DNA from: Rhodospirillales bacterium
GTDB taxonomy: Bacteria; Pseudomonadota; Alphaproteobacteria; Rhodospirillales; SHVQ01
DNA length: 62,719 nt
Direction: 5' to 3'
Assembly (NCBI GenBank): GCA_009694195.1
Contig: SHVQ01000013.1
Span: 1 to 62,719, forward strand
Below the pieces are notes generated by a model that had not been told where the DNA came from, did no database searches, and saw only the letters and a program-made list of their open reading frames with translations. The position numbers were made by a program, and so were the translations under genes. Shown piece by piece: positions 16,944-25,279 of the stretch. How positions within the stretch are numbered: position 1 is the stretch's first letter; every line of letters begins with the position of its first letter.

Positions 16944-17872
16944 TGACGCTTCTGTTCATCAGCCATGTGGACGATCCCAAGGAATGGCAGACCGAGCTCC
17001 GGCGCCTCCTTCCCGGGCTCAAGATGCGCGTGGGCCCGCAGACGCGGAACCTCGACGATATCGACCTCGCCCTCGTATGGGCGCCGCCGCCGGGCGAGCT
17101 TCGCCGCTATCCCAACTTGAAGGCGATCCTTTCGCTCGGCGCCGGCGTGGACCACATCCTCAAGGACCCGCGCCTCCCGAAGGGCGTGCCGATCGCGCGC
17201 CTCGTCGACCCCATGCTGACGGAGCTGATGAGCGAGTACGTGCTGCTCAGCGTGCTTCGCCACCACCGGGAATTCGACCACTTCGAAGCAATGCAACGGA
17301 AGAAAAAGTGGGACTATCGCTTCCCGCCCGACCGCTCGAAGCGGCGGGTTGGCGTCATGGGGATGGGCGTGCTCGGCACCGACGCCGCGCGCAAGCTCGT
17401 CGCCGCGGGATTTCCCGTGCTCGGCTGGAGCCGCCGGCAGAAGCGCATCCCCGGCGTCGAAAGCTACTCAGGCACGGCGGGGCTCGGCGCGTTCCTCAAG
17501 CGGACGGACATTCTCGTCTGCCTGCTTCCCCTTACAGGCGCGACGCGCGACCTCATCGACGCCAAATTCCTGAAGCGTATGCCGAAGGGCGCTTATTTCG
17601 TGAACCCGTCCCGCGGCGCGGTGGTGGTCGAGAAGGACCTGATCGGGGTTTTGGATTCCGGCCACCTCGCGGGCGCGACGCTGGATGTGTTCCGCGAGGA
17701 ACCGCTGCCGAAGTCGCACCCGTTCTGGACCCATCCGAAGGTGTTGGTCACGCCCCACGTCGCGGCCATGGGGTATCCCTATTCGGCGGCGCCGCGGGTC
17801 GCCCTGAACATCCGCCGGGCGCGCGCGGGCAAGCGGATGCTCGACCTCATCGATCCGAAGACGGGATATTAG
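16943..17872 (+). CDS. D-isomer-specific 2-hydroxyacid dehydrogenase, glyoxylate/hydroxypyruvate reductase A type
   Basis: The 309-residue protein resembles GhrA: the Rossmann loop is VGVMGMGVLG (about residue 135), followed by NPSRGAVVVE, LDVFREEPLP and the His-containing VTPHVAAM. The catalytic Arg is in LSLGAGVDH-type context and the Glu in the FREEPLP loop. It would reduce glyoxylate or hydroxypyruvate with NAD(P)H. Glyoxylate is an end product of ureide breakdown, which fits the surrounding amidohydrolases. It is coupled to the upstream ureohydrolase by a TGATG overlap. Confidence 0.87.
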   Translation: MTLLFISHVDDPKEWQTELRRLLPGLKMRVGPQTRNLDDIDLALVWAPPPGELRRYPNLKAILSLGAGVDHILKDPRLPKGVPIARLVDPMLTELMSEYVLLSVLRHHREFDHFEAMQRKKKWDYRFPPDRSKRRVGVMGMGVLGTDAARKLVAAGFPVLGWSRRQKRIPGVESYSGTAGLGAFLKRTDILVCLLPLTGATRDLIDAKFLKRMPKGAYFVNPSRGAVVVEKDLIGVLDSGHLAGATLDVFREEPLPKSHPFWTHPKVLVTPHVAAMGYPYSAAPRVALNIRRARAGKRMLDLIDPKTGY

Positions 17873-18061
17873 GGCGCGATCCTGACGCGCACCTCGCCGA
17901 AGGATCCGAAGTCGGCGATGCGCATCGCGATCGCCCCGTTGCGCGCGGGAATTCCCGCTTGTCCTGATCCCGAGGCTACCTTAGTAGTGTTCGGCCGAAA
18001 CGGCGAGCGGAGAGGCAGCAGCGGAACGCGGCCCGCGCTCCATAATCGGGAGGAAAAAGAA

Positions 18062-19333
18062 ATGACTGATGACAAGGGCAGGAACGCGAAGCGCGTCTCC
18101 GATTTCGTGAGCGAGGAGCGGCTTTGGCGCTTCCACATGGAGATGGCGAAGATCGGCGCGACGCCGAAGGGCGGCAACAACCGCCAGGCCCTTTCGCCCG
18201 AAGACGCGGAGGCGCGCACGCTTTTCGTCAAGTGGGCGAAAGAACGCAAATTCGAAGTCTCCATGGACGAGATCGGCAACGTGTTCGTCCGGCGGCCGGG
18301 CACCGACCCCAAGGCGCCACCCGTGTTGAGCGGCTCCCATCTCGACACCCAGCCGACCGGCGGCCGGTTCGACGGCATCTACGGCTGCCTCGGCGCGCTC
18401 GAAGTCCTTCACGCGGTCGATGATTCCGGTATCCAGACGAAGCGCTCCATCGAGGCCTGCGTGTGGACGAACGAGGAAGGCACGCGGTTTTCGCCGGGAT
18501 GCCTCGGCTCGGATGCGTTCGCGCACCCGAAGAACCTGCGCAAGTTTCTTGCCATCAAGGACAAGGACGGCGTCACCGTCGGCGACGCGCTCGCCGACGT
18601 GAAGAAGCGGATGCCAAGCGTGGACTCGCGCCCGCTCGGCTTCCCTTTGCATGCTTTTGTTGAAGCCCACATCGAGCAGGGCCCGATCCTGGAAGCCCAG
18701 AAGAAGACCATCGGCGTCGTCACCGGCATCCAGGGGGCGCGCCGCTACATCGTCACCGTCGAGGGCGAGGACGCCCACTCGGGCACGACGCCCCGGAGCC
18801 GCCGCAAGGACTCCTTCTTCGCCGCAGTCGACATGGTGAACGCGCTGAAGCCCATTTTCACGGAGAACGACAAGGACGACATCCTCCGTTTCACCATCGG
18901 CCGCTTCGAGGTTTACCCGGGCTCGCTTTACGTCGTGCCCGGCCGCGTGATCTTCGGCATCGACTTCCGCCACCCGAGCCTCGATACCCTCGATCGCCTG
19001 GGTGCGCAGATCGAGAGCGTCTGCCGGAAGCACCAGGGCGGCTGCACGGTCAAGGTGGAAGAGATCGTGCGGGTGACGCCGACACCCTTCACCGGCCTGA
19101 TTCCGGAAACCGTGGATAAGGCGACGAAGGAGCTGGGGTATCCCTACATGCACATCCTTTCGGGGGCCGGCCACGACTCCCAGAACATCGCGCCGCTCTG
19201 CCCGACCGGCATGATCTTCGTGCCGTGCGAGGGGGGCCGCTCCCACAACGAGATCGAGAACGCGACGCCGGGCGACCTCGCCGCCGGCGCCCGCGTGCTC
19301 GCCGAGACCATGGTCGAAATCGCGAACCGGTAA
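18062..19333 (+). CDS. M20-family Zn hydrolase (N-carbamoyl-L-amino acid hydrolase / beta-ureidopropionase type)
   Basis: The 423-residue enzyme has GSHLDTQPTGGRFDGIYG, the NEEGTRF catalytic Glu pair, EAHIEQGPILE, GEDAHSGTTP in the dimerisation domain and SGAGHDSQNIA. This is a second, diverged paralog of the 14505 gene. The family includes bacterial beta-ureidopropionase and L-N-carbamoylase. ATG 18062 follows GGGAGGAAAAAG, a strong ribosome-binding site. The RidA gene starts 29 bp downstream, so both are probably cotranscribed. Confidence 0.88.
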   Translation: MTDDKGRNAKRVSDFVSEERLWRFHMEMAKIGATPKGGNNRQALSPEDAEARTLFVKWAKERKFEVSMDEIGNVFVRRPGTDPKAPPVLSGSHLDTQPTGGRFDGIYGCLGALEVLHAVDDSGIQTKRSIEACVWTNEEGTRFSPGCLGSDAFAHPKNLRKFLAIKDKDGVTVGDALADVKKRMPSVDSRPLGFPLHAFVEAHIEQGPILEAQKKTIGVVTGIQGARRYIVTVEGEDAHSGTTPRSRRKDSFFAAVDMVNALKPIFTENDKDDILRFTIGRFEVYPGSLYVVPGRVIFGIDFRHPSLDTLDRLGAQIESVCRKHQGGCTVKVEEIVRVTPTPFTGLIPETVDKATKELGYPYMHILSGAGHDSQNIAPLCPTGMIFVPCEGGRSHNEIENATPGDLAAGARVLAETMVEIANR

Positions 19334-19362
19334 GACAAACCCAGCAACCGAGGAGGACCGTC

Positions 19363-19749
19363 ATGAATATCAGCCACTCACCCAAGACCGTCGCGCCGCC
19401 GTTCGGGCCCTACGCCCACGGCTGCGAGGTGCCCATGGGCTCGCGCATCATCTACACGGCGGGCGAAGTCGGCGTGATGCCCGACGGCACGATCCCGAAG
19501 ACGATCGAGGAGCAGGCCGACTGCGTGTGGAAGAACCTCGAGAACATCCTGAAGCACGCGGGCTTCAGCCTGAAGGACCTGGTGAAGATGACGACGTTCC
19601 TCGTCAAGGCGAGCGACGTCGCCGCCGCCGGCAAGGTGCGCTCCAAATACCTGGGGGAGACCCGGCCCGCGTCCTCGACGGTGATCGTGGCCGCGCTCGT
19701 CAAGCCGGAATGGCTGATCGAGGTCGAGGTTGTCGCGGCCCAACGCTAG
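19363..19749 (+). CDS. RidA/YjgF/UK114 family protein
   Basis: The 128-residue protein has the family core: GPYAHGCEVPMG, IYTAGEVGVMPDG, EEQADCVWKNLENILKHAG and a C-terminal ALVKPEWLIEVEVVAA. RidA proteins hydrolyse reactive enamine/imine intermediates made by PLP enzymes and amine oxidation; relatives in pyrimidine (RutC) and ureide pathways act on carbamates or aminoacrylates. The usual Arg near the end of the core (xRxxVEV) is not clear here, so it may be a subgroup without the canonical deaminase arginine. AGGAGG lies 7 bp before ATG 19363. Confidence 0.88.
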   Translation: MNISHSPKTVAPPFGPYAHGCEVPMGSRIIYTAGEVGVMPDGTIPKTIEEQADCVWKNLENILKHAGFSLKDLVKMTTFLVKASDVAAAGKVRSKYLGETRPASSTVIVAALVKPEWLIEVEVVAAQR

Positions 19750-19753
19750 CGAT

Positions 19754-20368
19754 GTGACCCCGACGGACGACTCTCCGGCTGACCGCTTCGCCGCGGCGCT
19801 TCGCGCGCTCGGCGAGCGGGACGCCGACGCGTTCCCGTTTCTCGGGCCCGAGGAATGCCGGGACTGGCTTGGCCGGACGGAGGCGCTTCCCTATCGGCAA
19901 GCGCGGCCGGTGGTCGGCGAAGGCGAGCGGGCGGTCCGGCAGGACTTCGAGATCTGCGACCGGTTCGATCCATCGAGCCCGTTCTGGGCGCTGGCCTGCC
20001 GCGTCGAAGCGCCGTTGAACGAAGCGCTCGCCCGCTTCGATCCGGCGCCGGTCGCGCTCCCGTTCCGCCTGAACGATCTGGTCGTCCAGCGCTACCCGGC
20101 GGGCTCGCTCGGCATCACCCCGCACCGCGACCACGTCCGCTATCAGGGGTTGGTCGCGAACCTGGTGCTTTCGGGGGTCGCCCGGTTTTCCGTCCGCCGC
20201 GACCGGTCGGGACGCGGGGCGCGCGACGTGCCGGGGCCGCCCGGCCACGTCATTCTCATGCGGAACGCCGGATTCGCCGGTGCCCGCGACCGCCCGTTCC
20301 ATCGTCTCACCGACGTGACGGAGCGCCGCGTGATCGTCGGGCTCCGCTTCCGCAGTGACGCCGCTTAG
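19754..20368 (+). CDS. 2-oxoglutarate/Fe(II) dioxygenase-like protein
   Basis: About 204 residues. The likely iron triad is the HRD in ITPHRDHVRYQG plus a distal His in RPFHRLTDV, with an Arg two strands later (ERRVIVGLRF), a layout like the 2OG-Fe(II) oxygenase jelly roll. FRLNDLVVQRYPAG precedes the HxD. GTG 19754 follows the RidA stop by 4 nt; a TTG at 19730 overlapping RidA is also possible. The substrate is unknown. It converges with the oxidoreductase gene, overlapping by 4 bp at the tails. Confidence 0.65.
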   Translation: MTPTDDSPADRFAAALRALGERDADAFPFLGPEECRDWLGRTEALPYRQARPVVGEGERAVRQDFEICDRFDPSSPFWALACRVEAPLNEALARFDPAPVALPFRLNDLVVQRYPAGSLGITPHRDHVRYQGLVANLVLSGVARFSVRRDRSGRGARDVPGPPGHVILMRNAGFAGARDRPFHRLTDVTERRVIVGLRFRSDAA

Positions 20369-21324
20369 ACCCGCAGCATCTCCTCGATCACCTCTTGCAC
20401 GGCGAGCGCGTCGCGGAAGCCGGGGATCGGGCTCGCGCGGCCTTCGATCAGGTCGGCCAGGTCGTCGAGCTGGCGCTGGAACTGGTCGGCGTAGGTGTCC
20501 GCAATGTGCGGCAGCGCATCCGTCCACTTGTCGCCCACGCATTCGTCCAGCATCGACCACGTGTGGAAGCGATAGCTTCGCTGCTCGCCGCGCAGGATGA
20601 ACTCGCCCTTCGATGTGCTTTTGCCGCCGACGCTGCCGAGGATGCGGACCGGCACGCCGCCGCAATCCAGCTCGGCCATGATCGCGGTTTCGGCGCCGAC
20701 CCCGTCGGCCGGATAGTCGATGCGGCAGAAGACGATCTTGGGCGGCCCCAACAGCCGGCGCGAAAGATAAATATAGTGGCTCAGGTTCTCGCGCACGAAC
20801 CCGCCCTGATCGCGGCAGCCGAGCCACGCGATGCCCTTCTGCCAGTCGGCCGGCCACTCCGGCAGGTCGTGCAGGATGGTGGCGCCGTACACGGTGCCGA
20901 TCTCGCCGGATTTGATCTTCTGCTCGACGAGGCGCGTGCTCGCGCGGCCGGCGTGCGAGAAATTGATCGCGTTCTTGATCCCCTTGCGCTCGACGAGATC
21001 GACGAGCTTCCGGCTCTCGGCGATATCGACGCCCAAAGGCTTTTCGCAGAACACGGCCTTGCCGGCGGCAATCGCCGTCTCCGCGTGCTGCTTGTGATGG
21101 AAGGGCGGGCAGGCGATATAGACGGAATCGATCCGGTCGTCGCGGATGGCTTCGGCAGCACTCCCGGCGATGCGCGCCTCGGGACAGATCGTCTGGAACT
21201 TGCGCACCTGATCGGGGTTCGGGTCCCACGCGACCAGCACGCGGAAACCGGCGTGGCGGCCCATGTAGCCCGCCATACGCTGGCCCATGGTGCCGAGCCC
21301 GATGAAGGCGACGCCGTGCGCCAT
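20365..21324 (-). CDS. Gfo/Idh/MocA family oxidoreductase
   Basis: The 319-residue protein starts with the dinucleotide fold VAFIGLGTMGQRMAGYMGRH and has VYIACPPFHHKQHAETAIAAGKAVFCEKPLG, where the CEKPLG lysine is the family active-site residue. The C-terminal alpha/beta domain is complete. Members oxidise or reduce sugars, inositols or related hydroxy compounds with NAD(P). No sugar genes sit nearby, so the substrate is open. It ends 10 bp from the tail side of TypA, whose gene it follows in the transcription order. Confidence 0.87.
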   Translation of the reverse strand: MAHGVAFIGLGTMGQRMAGYMGRHAGFRVLVAWDPNPDQVRKFQTICPEARIAGSAAEAIRDDRIDSVYIACPPFHHKQHAETAIAAGKAVFCEKPLGVDIAESRKLVDLVERKGIKNAINFSHAGRASTRLVEQKIKSGEIGTVYGATILHDLPEWPADWQKGIAWLGCRDQGGFVRENLSHYIYLSRRLLGPPKIVFCRIDYPADGVGAETAIMAELDCGGVPVRILGSVGGKSTSKGEFILRGEQRSYRFHTWSMLDECVGDKWTDALPHIADTYADQFQRQLDDLADLIEGRASPIPGFRDALAVQEVIEEMLRV

Positions 21325-21333
21325 GGTGTCGGA

Positions 21334-23163
21334 TCAGCCCGCTTCGGCTCCGGCGGCGCGGGCCGCCCTCTTGCGCTGGTTGATGTCGAGCATGCGCTTG
21401 CGGAAGCGGATCGATTTCGGCGTCACCTCGACCAGCTCGTCGTCGGAGATGTAGGCGATCGCCTGCTCGAGGGAGAGGATATTGGGCGGGGTCAGCCGGA
21501 TCATCTCGTCGTGGGAGTGGGTGCGGATGTTGGTGAGCTGCTTCCCCTTGATCGGGTTCACGTCGAGATCGTTGTCGCGCGTGTGCTCGCCGATGATCAT
21601 GCCCGGATAAACCGGCGTTCCCGGGTGGATCAGCATCGGCCCGCGGGCTTCCAGGTTCCAGAGCGCATAGGCGACAGCGTTTCCCGTCGCGTTGGAGACG
21701 AGCACGCCCGTGCGCCGGCTTTCGATCGGCCCCTTCCAGGGCGCATACGCGTGGAACATTTTGTTCATGACGCCGGTGCCGCGGGTGTCCGTGAGGAACT
21801 CGCCGTGGTAGCCGATGAGCCCGCGCGTCGGCGCGAGAAACGTGATGCGCATCTTGCCCCCGCCGGAAGGCCGCATCTCCGTCATCTCGCCGCGCCGCTG
21901 CCCCATCTTCTCGACCACGACGCCTGAATATTCCTCGTCGACGTCGACCTGGACTTCTTCCACCGGCTCCAGCCGCTGTCCGGTCTCCGGGTCCGTCTTC
22001 AGCAGCACGCGCGGCCGGCTGATCGAGAGCTCGAAGCCCTCGCGCCGCATGGTCTCGACCAGCACGCCCAACTGCAACTCGCCGCGGCCGGCGACCTCGT
22101 AGGCGTCGCCGCCTTCCACCTCGCGGACTTTGATGGCGACGTTGCCCTCGGACTCGCGGAAGAGCCGGTCGCGGATCATGCGGCTCGTGACCTTGGTCCC
22201 CTCGCGCCCGGCGAGCGGCGAATCGTTGACCGAGAACGTCATGGCAAGGGTCGGCGGATCGATTGGAATCGACGGCAGCGGCTCGGTAACGGCCGGATCC
22301 GCAATCGTGTCGGCGACCGTGGTGCGGGTGAGCCCGGCGATGGCGATGATGTCGCCCGCCTCGGCGGTCTCGATCGGCACCCGCTCGATGCCGCGGAAGG
22401 CGAGGAGCTTGGTGAGCCGCGATTCCTCGAGCGTCGTGCCGTCGTGCGAGAGCGAGCGCACGGGCATGTTGATCCTTGCCCGTCCGCCGTGGACGAGGCC
22501 GGTGAGCACGCGACCGAGATAGGGGTCGTATTCAAGCGTCGTCACCAGCATGGCGAAGGGCGTCTCCAGATCGCGCGTCGGCGGCGGCACGTACTCGACG
22601 ATGAGATCGAACAGCGGCGCCAGGCTCTCGCGAGGCGCCTCCAGGCTCGTGGCCGCCCAGCCCTGCCGGCCGGACGCAAAGAGCATCGGGAAATCGAGTT
22701 GCTCGTCGGTCGCGCCCAACACCGCCAGGAGGTCGAACATGGCGTCGTGGACCACGTGCGGCTGGGCGTCCGACCGGTCGATCTTGTTGACGACGATGAT
22801 CGGCCTGAGGCCCTGCGCGAGGGCCTTCATGGTGACGAATTTGGTCTGCGGCAACGGTCCCTCGGCGGCGTCGACCAGCACGAGCACGCCGTCGACCATC
22901 GAAAGGATGCGCTCGACCTCGCCGCCGAAGTCGGCGTGGCCGGGCGTATCCACGATGTTGATGCGCACGCCCTTCCATTCGACCGACGTGCATTTGGCGA
23001 GGATGGTGATGCCGCGCTCGCGCTCCAGATCGTTCGAATCCATCACGCAGTCGACCACCGCCTGGTTGGCGCGGAACGAGCCGGACTGCTTCAGCAGCGC
23101 GTCGACGAGAGTCGTCTTCCCGTGGTCGACGTGGGCGATGATCGCGATATTCCGAAAGTCCAT
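21334..23163 (-). CDS. typA: Translational GTPase TypA/BipA
   Basis: The 609-residue protein has the EF-G-like order: G domain with AHVDHGKTT, DTPGHADFGGE and NKIDRSDA, then domain II, and a C-terminal half with GRGELQLGVLVETMRREGFE and the BipA-specific GLIGYHGEFLTDTRGTG. It is a ribosome-binding GTPase linked to stress and cold adaptation and 50S assembly. ATG 23163 (MDFRNIAIIAHVDHG) matches the usual N-terminus; an in-frame ATG at 23181 would add six residues. This is the one clear housekeeping gene in the window. Confidence 0.96.
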   Translation of the reverse strand: MDFRNIAIIAHVDHGKTTLVDALLKQSGSFRANQAVVDCVMDSNDLERERGITILAKCTSVEWKGVRINIVDTPGHADFGGEVERILSMVDGVLVLVDAAEGPLPQTKFVTMKALAQGLRPIIVVNKIDRSDAQPHVVHDAMFDLLAVLGATDEQLDFPMLFASGRQGWAATSLEAPRESLAPLFDLIVEYVPPPTRDLETPFAMLVTTLEYDPYLGRVLTGLVHGGRARINMPVRSLSHDGTTLEESRLTKLLAFRGIERVPIETAEAGDIIAIAGLTRTTVADTIADPAVTEPLPSIPIDPPTLAMTFSVNDSPLAGREGTKVTSRMIRDRLFRESEGNVAIKVREVEGGDAYEVAGRGELQLGVLVETMRREGFELSISRPRVLLKTDPETGQRLEPVEEVQVDVDEEYSGVVVEKMGQRRGEMTEMRPSGGGKMRITFLAPTRGLIGYHGEFLTDTRGTGVMNKMFHAYAPWKGPIESRRTGVLVSNATGNAVAYALWNLEARGPMLIHPGTPVYPGMIIGEHTRDNDLDVNPIKGKQLTNIRTHSHDEMIRLTPPNILSLEQAIAYISDDELVEVTPKSIRFRKRMLDINQRKRAARAAGAEAG

Positions 23164-23273
23164 GGCCGCCGTTGATTCCATGCTAACGAAGAACCGGGCT
23201 CGGGATCGCTCCCGCCCGGTTCCGTAGTCGCGGGCAATATATAGGTATTCCAAGGGGCGGCGGGAAGGGCTAA

Positions 23274-24185
23274 TCAGCCGGTGGGCGGGTGTTTCCGGCG
23301 GGAAAGCCGCTCGCGATGGAAGATATAGAGACCGCTCGCCATGATGATAAAGGCGCCCGCGACCGTCCAGGCGTCCGGAAAATCGCCCCACAAGAGAAAG
23401 CCGAACAACGCGCCCCAGACCAAATTGAGGTAGCCGAACGGGGCGAGGGTCGCCGCCGGGGCAAGGGTGAGCGCCCGGATGTGGGCGAAATGGCCGACGC
23501 CGGCGATCACCCCGCTCGCGATCATCAGGGTCCATCCGACCGCGTCCGGCCGGACCCAGAAGAACGGCACGGCCATGCTGGCGACGAGAGAGCCGACGAG
23601 GGCCGGGTAGATGAACGACGTCATCGTCGAATCGTGTCGCGAGGCGATCCGGGTCATGACCTGGTAGAGGGCGGAGAACACGGCTGCGAAGAGGGGAAGA
23701 AGGGCCGCAGCCGCGACGGCGCTGATCCCCGGCCGGATGATGACGAGCGCGCCCGCGAATCCGGCCGCCACCCCGAGCCAGCGACGGAGTCCCACGGGCT
23801 CGCCCAGGATCGGCACCGAGAGCGCCGTGACCAGAATGGGCGCCATGAACTGAATGGCCAGACTGTCGGCCAAGGGCAAAATGCTGACGCCCGCGACGAA
23901 CAGCATGCCCGCGAGAAACTGAAACGCGCCGCGGCCGAAGTGGAGCAGCGGTTTTTTCGTCACGCAGGCCTGCGGCGCCCGCCGGCCGAGCCAAAGCACC
24001 ACCATCACCAGATGGAAGGTGTAGCGGGCCCACGTGATCTGCACGACCGGATAGGAAAACGTGAGCTGCTTCAGGATGGCGTCGGCGACGCTGTAGAAGA
24101 AGAACGCCGCGAGGATCCACAGGAGGCCCTTGAGCGCAGGCGAAAGGCCCGCGCCGCCGCCGCGTATGGCCGCCCACGTCACCAT
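23274..24185 (-). CDS. DMT-superfamily (EamA) inner-membrane transporter
   Basis: The 303-residue protein has about ten hydrophobic segments arranged as two EamA repeats. The first includes LLWILAAFFFYSVADAILKQL, and the second ends near GYLNLVWGALFGFLLWGDFPDAW followed by GAFIIMASGLYIFHRER. Such proteins export amino acids, metabolites or drugs. Its start overlaps the stop of the upstream paralog by one base (TGATG), so the two are cotranscribed, and their near-identical C-terminal stretches (FPDAWTxAGA … SGLYIFHRER) point to tandem duplication. Confidence 0.88.
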   Translation of the reverse strand: MVTWAAIRGGGAGLSPALKGLLWILAAFFFYSVADAILKQLTFSYPVVQITWARYTFHLVMVVLWLGRRAPQACVTKKPLLHFGRGAFQFLAGMLFVAGVSILPLADSLAIQFMAPILVTALSVPILGEPVGLRRWLGVAAGFAGALVIIRPGISAVAAAALLPLFAAVFSALYQVMTRIASRHDSTMTSFIYPALVGSLVASMAVPFFWVRPDAVGWTLMIASGVIAGVGHFAHIRALTLAPAATLAPFGYLNLVWGALFGFLLWGDFPDAWTVAGAFIIMASGLYIFHRERLSRRKHPPTG

Positions 24186-25060
24186 CAAACGGCGTCCCGG
24201 TTTACCCGCTCCCGATGGAAGATGTAGAGCCCGGCGCCGGCGATGACCACCGCGCCCGCGATCGTCCAGGCGTCCGGGAAGTGGCCCCACCCGAGAAACC
24301 CAAAGAGGGTCGCCCAGACAAGGCTCGTGTAGGTGAAGGGGACCACGACCGCCGCCGGGGCCGTTTCGAGGGCGCGGATCTGGGCGAAGTGCGACATGCC
24401 GGCCGTGATCCCGACGGTCACCATCAGGACCCAGCCTCCGAGGTCCGGCGATTGCCACACGAACGGCACGATCGCGCTGGTGACGCACGAGCCGAAGAGG
24501 CCGATGACGGCAAGCGACGTCATCGTCGAGTCGACACGGCCGACGATGCGGGTCGTGATCTGGTAAAGGGCGAACGCGACCGCCGCAGCGAGGATAAGAA
24601 GGGCGACGGGATCAACCACGCCCGCGCCGGGCCGGACGATCGCGAGCACGCCCGCGAAGCCGACACCGACCGCGATCCAGCGGCGCAAGCCCACGTGCTC
24701 GCCGAGCAGAGGAACGGAGAGCGCGGTCACGATCAGAGGCCCCGCGAAGTAAAGCGCGTTCACGTCGGCGAGCGGGAGCGTGCTCAAGCCGACGACGAAC
24801 AGCAGCGCGGCGGTGAATTGAAGCGCGGCGCGGGCGAGCTGCATGCCCGGGCGTCGGGATTTCAGCGCCGCGATCAGACGATGGCGGACCAAGAGAGCGA
24901 CGAAGGCCGCGTGAAAGACGAACCGCGCCCAGAGGACCTGGATGAGCGGGTAGCTTTCGGTCAGGTGCTTGATCAGGGCGTCGGAGAGCACGTAGATGAA
25001 GACCGCAAGCATCATCCAGAGGATGCCGCGCGCGTTCGCTCCGATACCGGCTTCCGTCAC
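24185..25060 (-). CDS. DMT-superfamily (EamA) inner-membrane transporter
   Basis: The 291-residue paralog of the downstream gene has the same ten-helix, two-repeat layout. It starts MTEAGIGANARGILWMMLAV and includes TSLVWATLFGFLGWGHFPDAW and AGLYIFHRERV. The substrate is unknown. It is the promoter-proximal member of the pair. Confidence 0.88.
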   Translation of the reverse strand: MTEAGIGANARGILWMMLAVFIYVLSDALIKHLTESYPLIQVLWARFVFHAAFVALLVRHRLIAALKSRRPGMQLARAALQFTAALLFVVGLSTLPLADVNALYFAGPLIVTALSVPLLGEHVGLRRWIAVGVGFAGVLAIVRPGAGVVDPVALLILAAAVAFALYQITTRIVGRVDSTMTSLAVIGLFGSCVTSAIVPFVWQSPDLGGWVLMVTVGITAGMSHFAQIRALETAPAAVVVPFTYTSLVWATLFGFLGWGHFPDAWTIAGAVVIAGAGLYIFHRERVNRDAV

Positions 25061-25126
25061 GCGAGCTTCCTCCCCCCCGCTGATAAACCTGAGGACGGTG
25101 CTACAGCACGATTAGGTTAGGCGGAT

Positions 25127-25234
25127 CGTCACCCCCGCGGAAGCGGGGGTCCAGACTGCTGAAACTGGATTCCCGCTTTGCCTACTCCGCCGAAGCAGCC
25201 GCTTCGGCTGCGAAGGCTGGACGCGGGAATGACG
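25127..25234. repeat. Intergenic palindromic repeat
   Basis: CCCCCGC (25132-25138) pairs with GCGGGGG (25143-25149) around GGAA. The flanking CGTCAC…GTCCAG module is repeated in inverted form further on as CTGGATTCCCGC … GCGGGAATGACG. A second palindrome (CCGAAGCAGCCG / CGGCTGCGAAGG) lies inside. This is a widely seen GTCATCCCCGCGAAAGCGGGGGTCCAG-style intergenic repeat of Alphaproteobacteria. Non-coding. Confidence 0.78.
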
Positions 25235-25279
25235 GCTTTGCCAAAACTTGATCGATCAATGTGTTAATCGATCGCCGTA

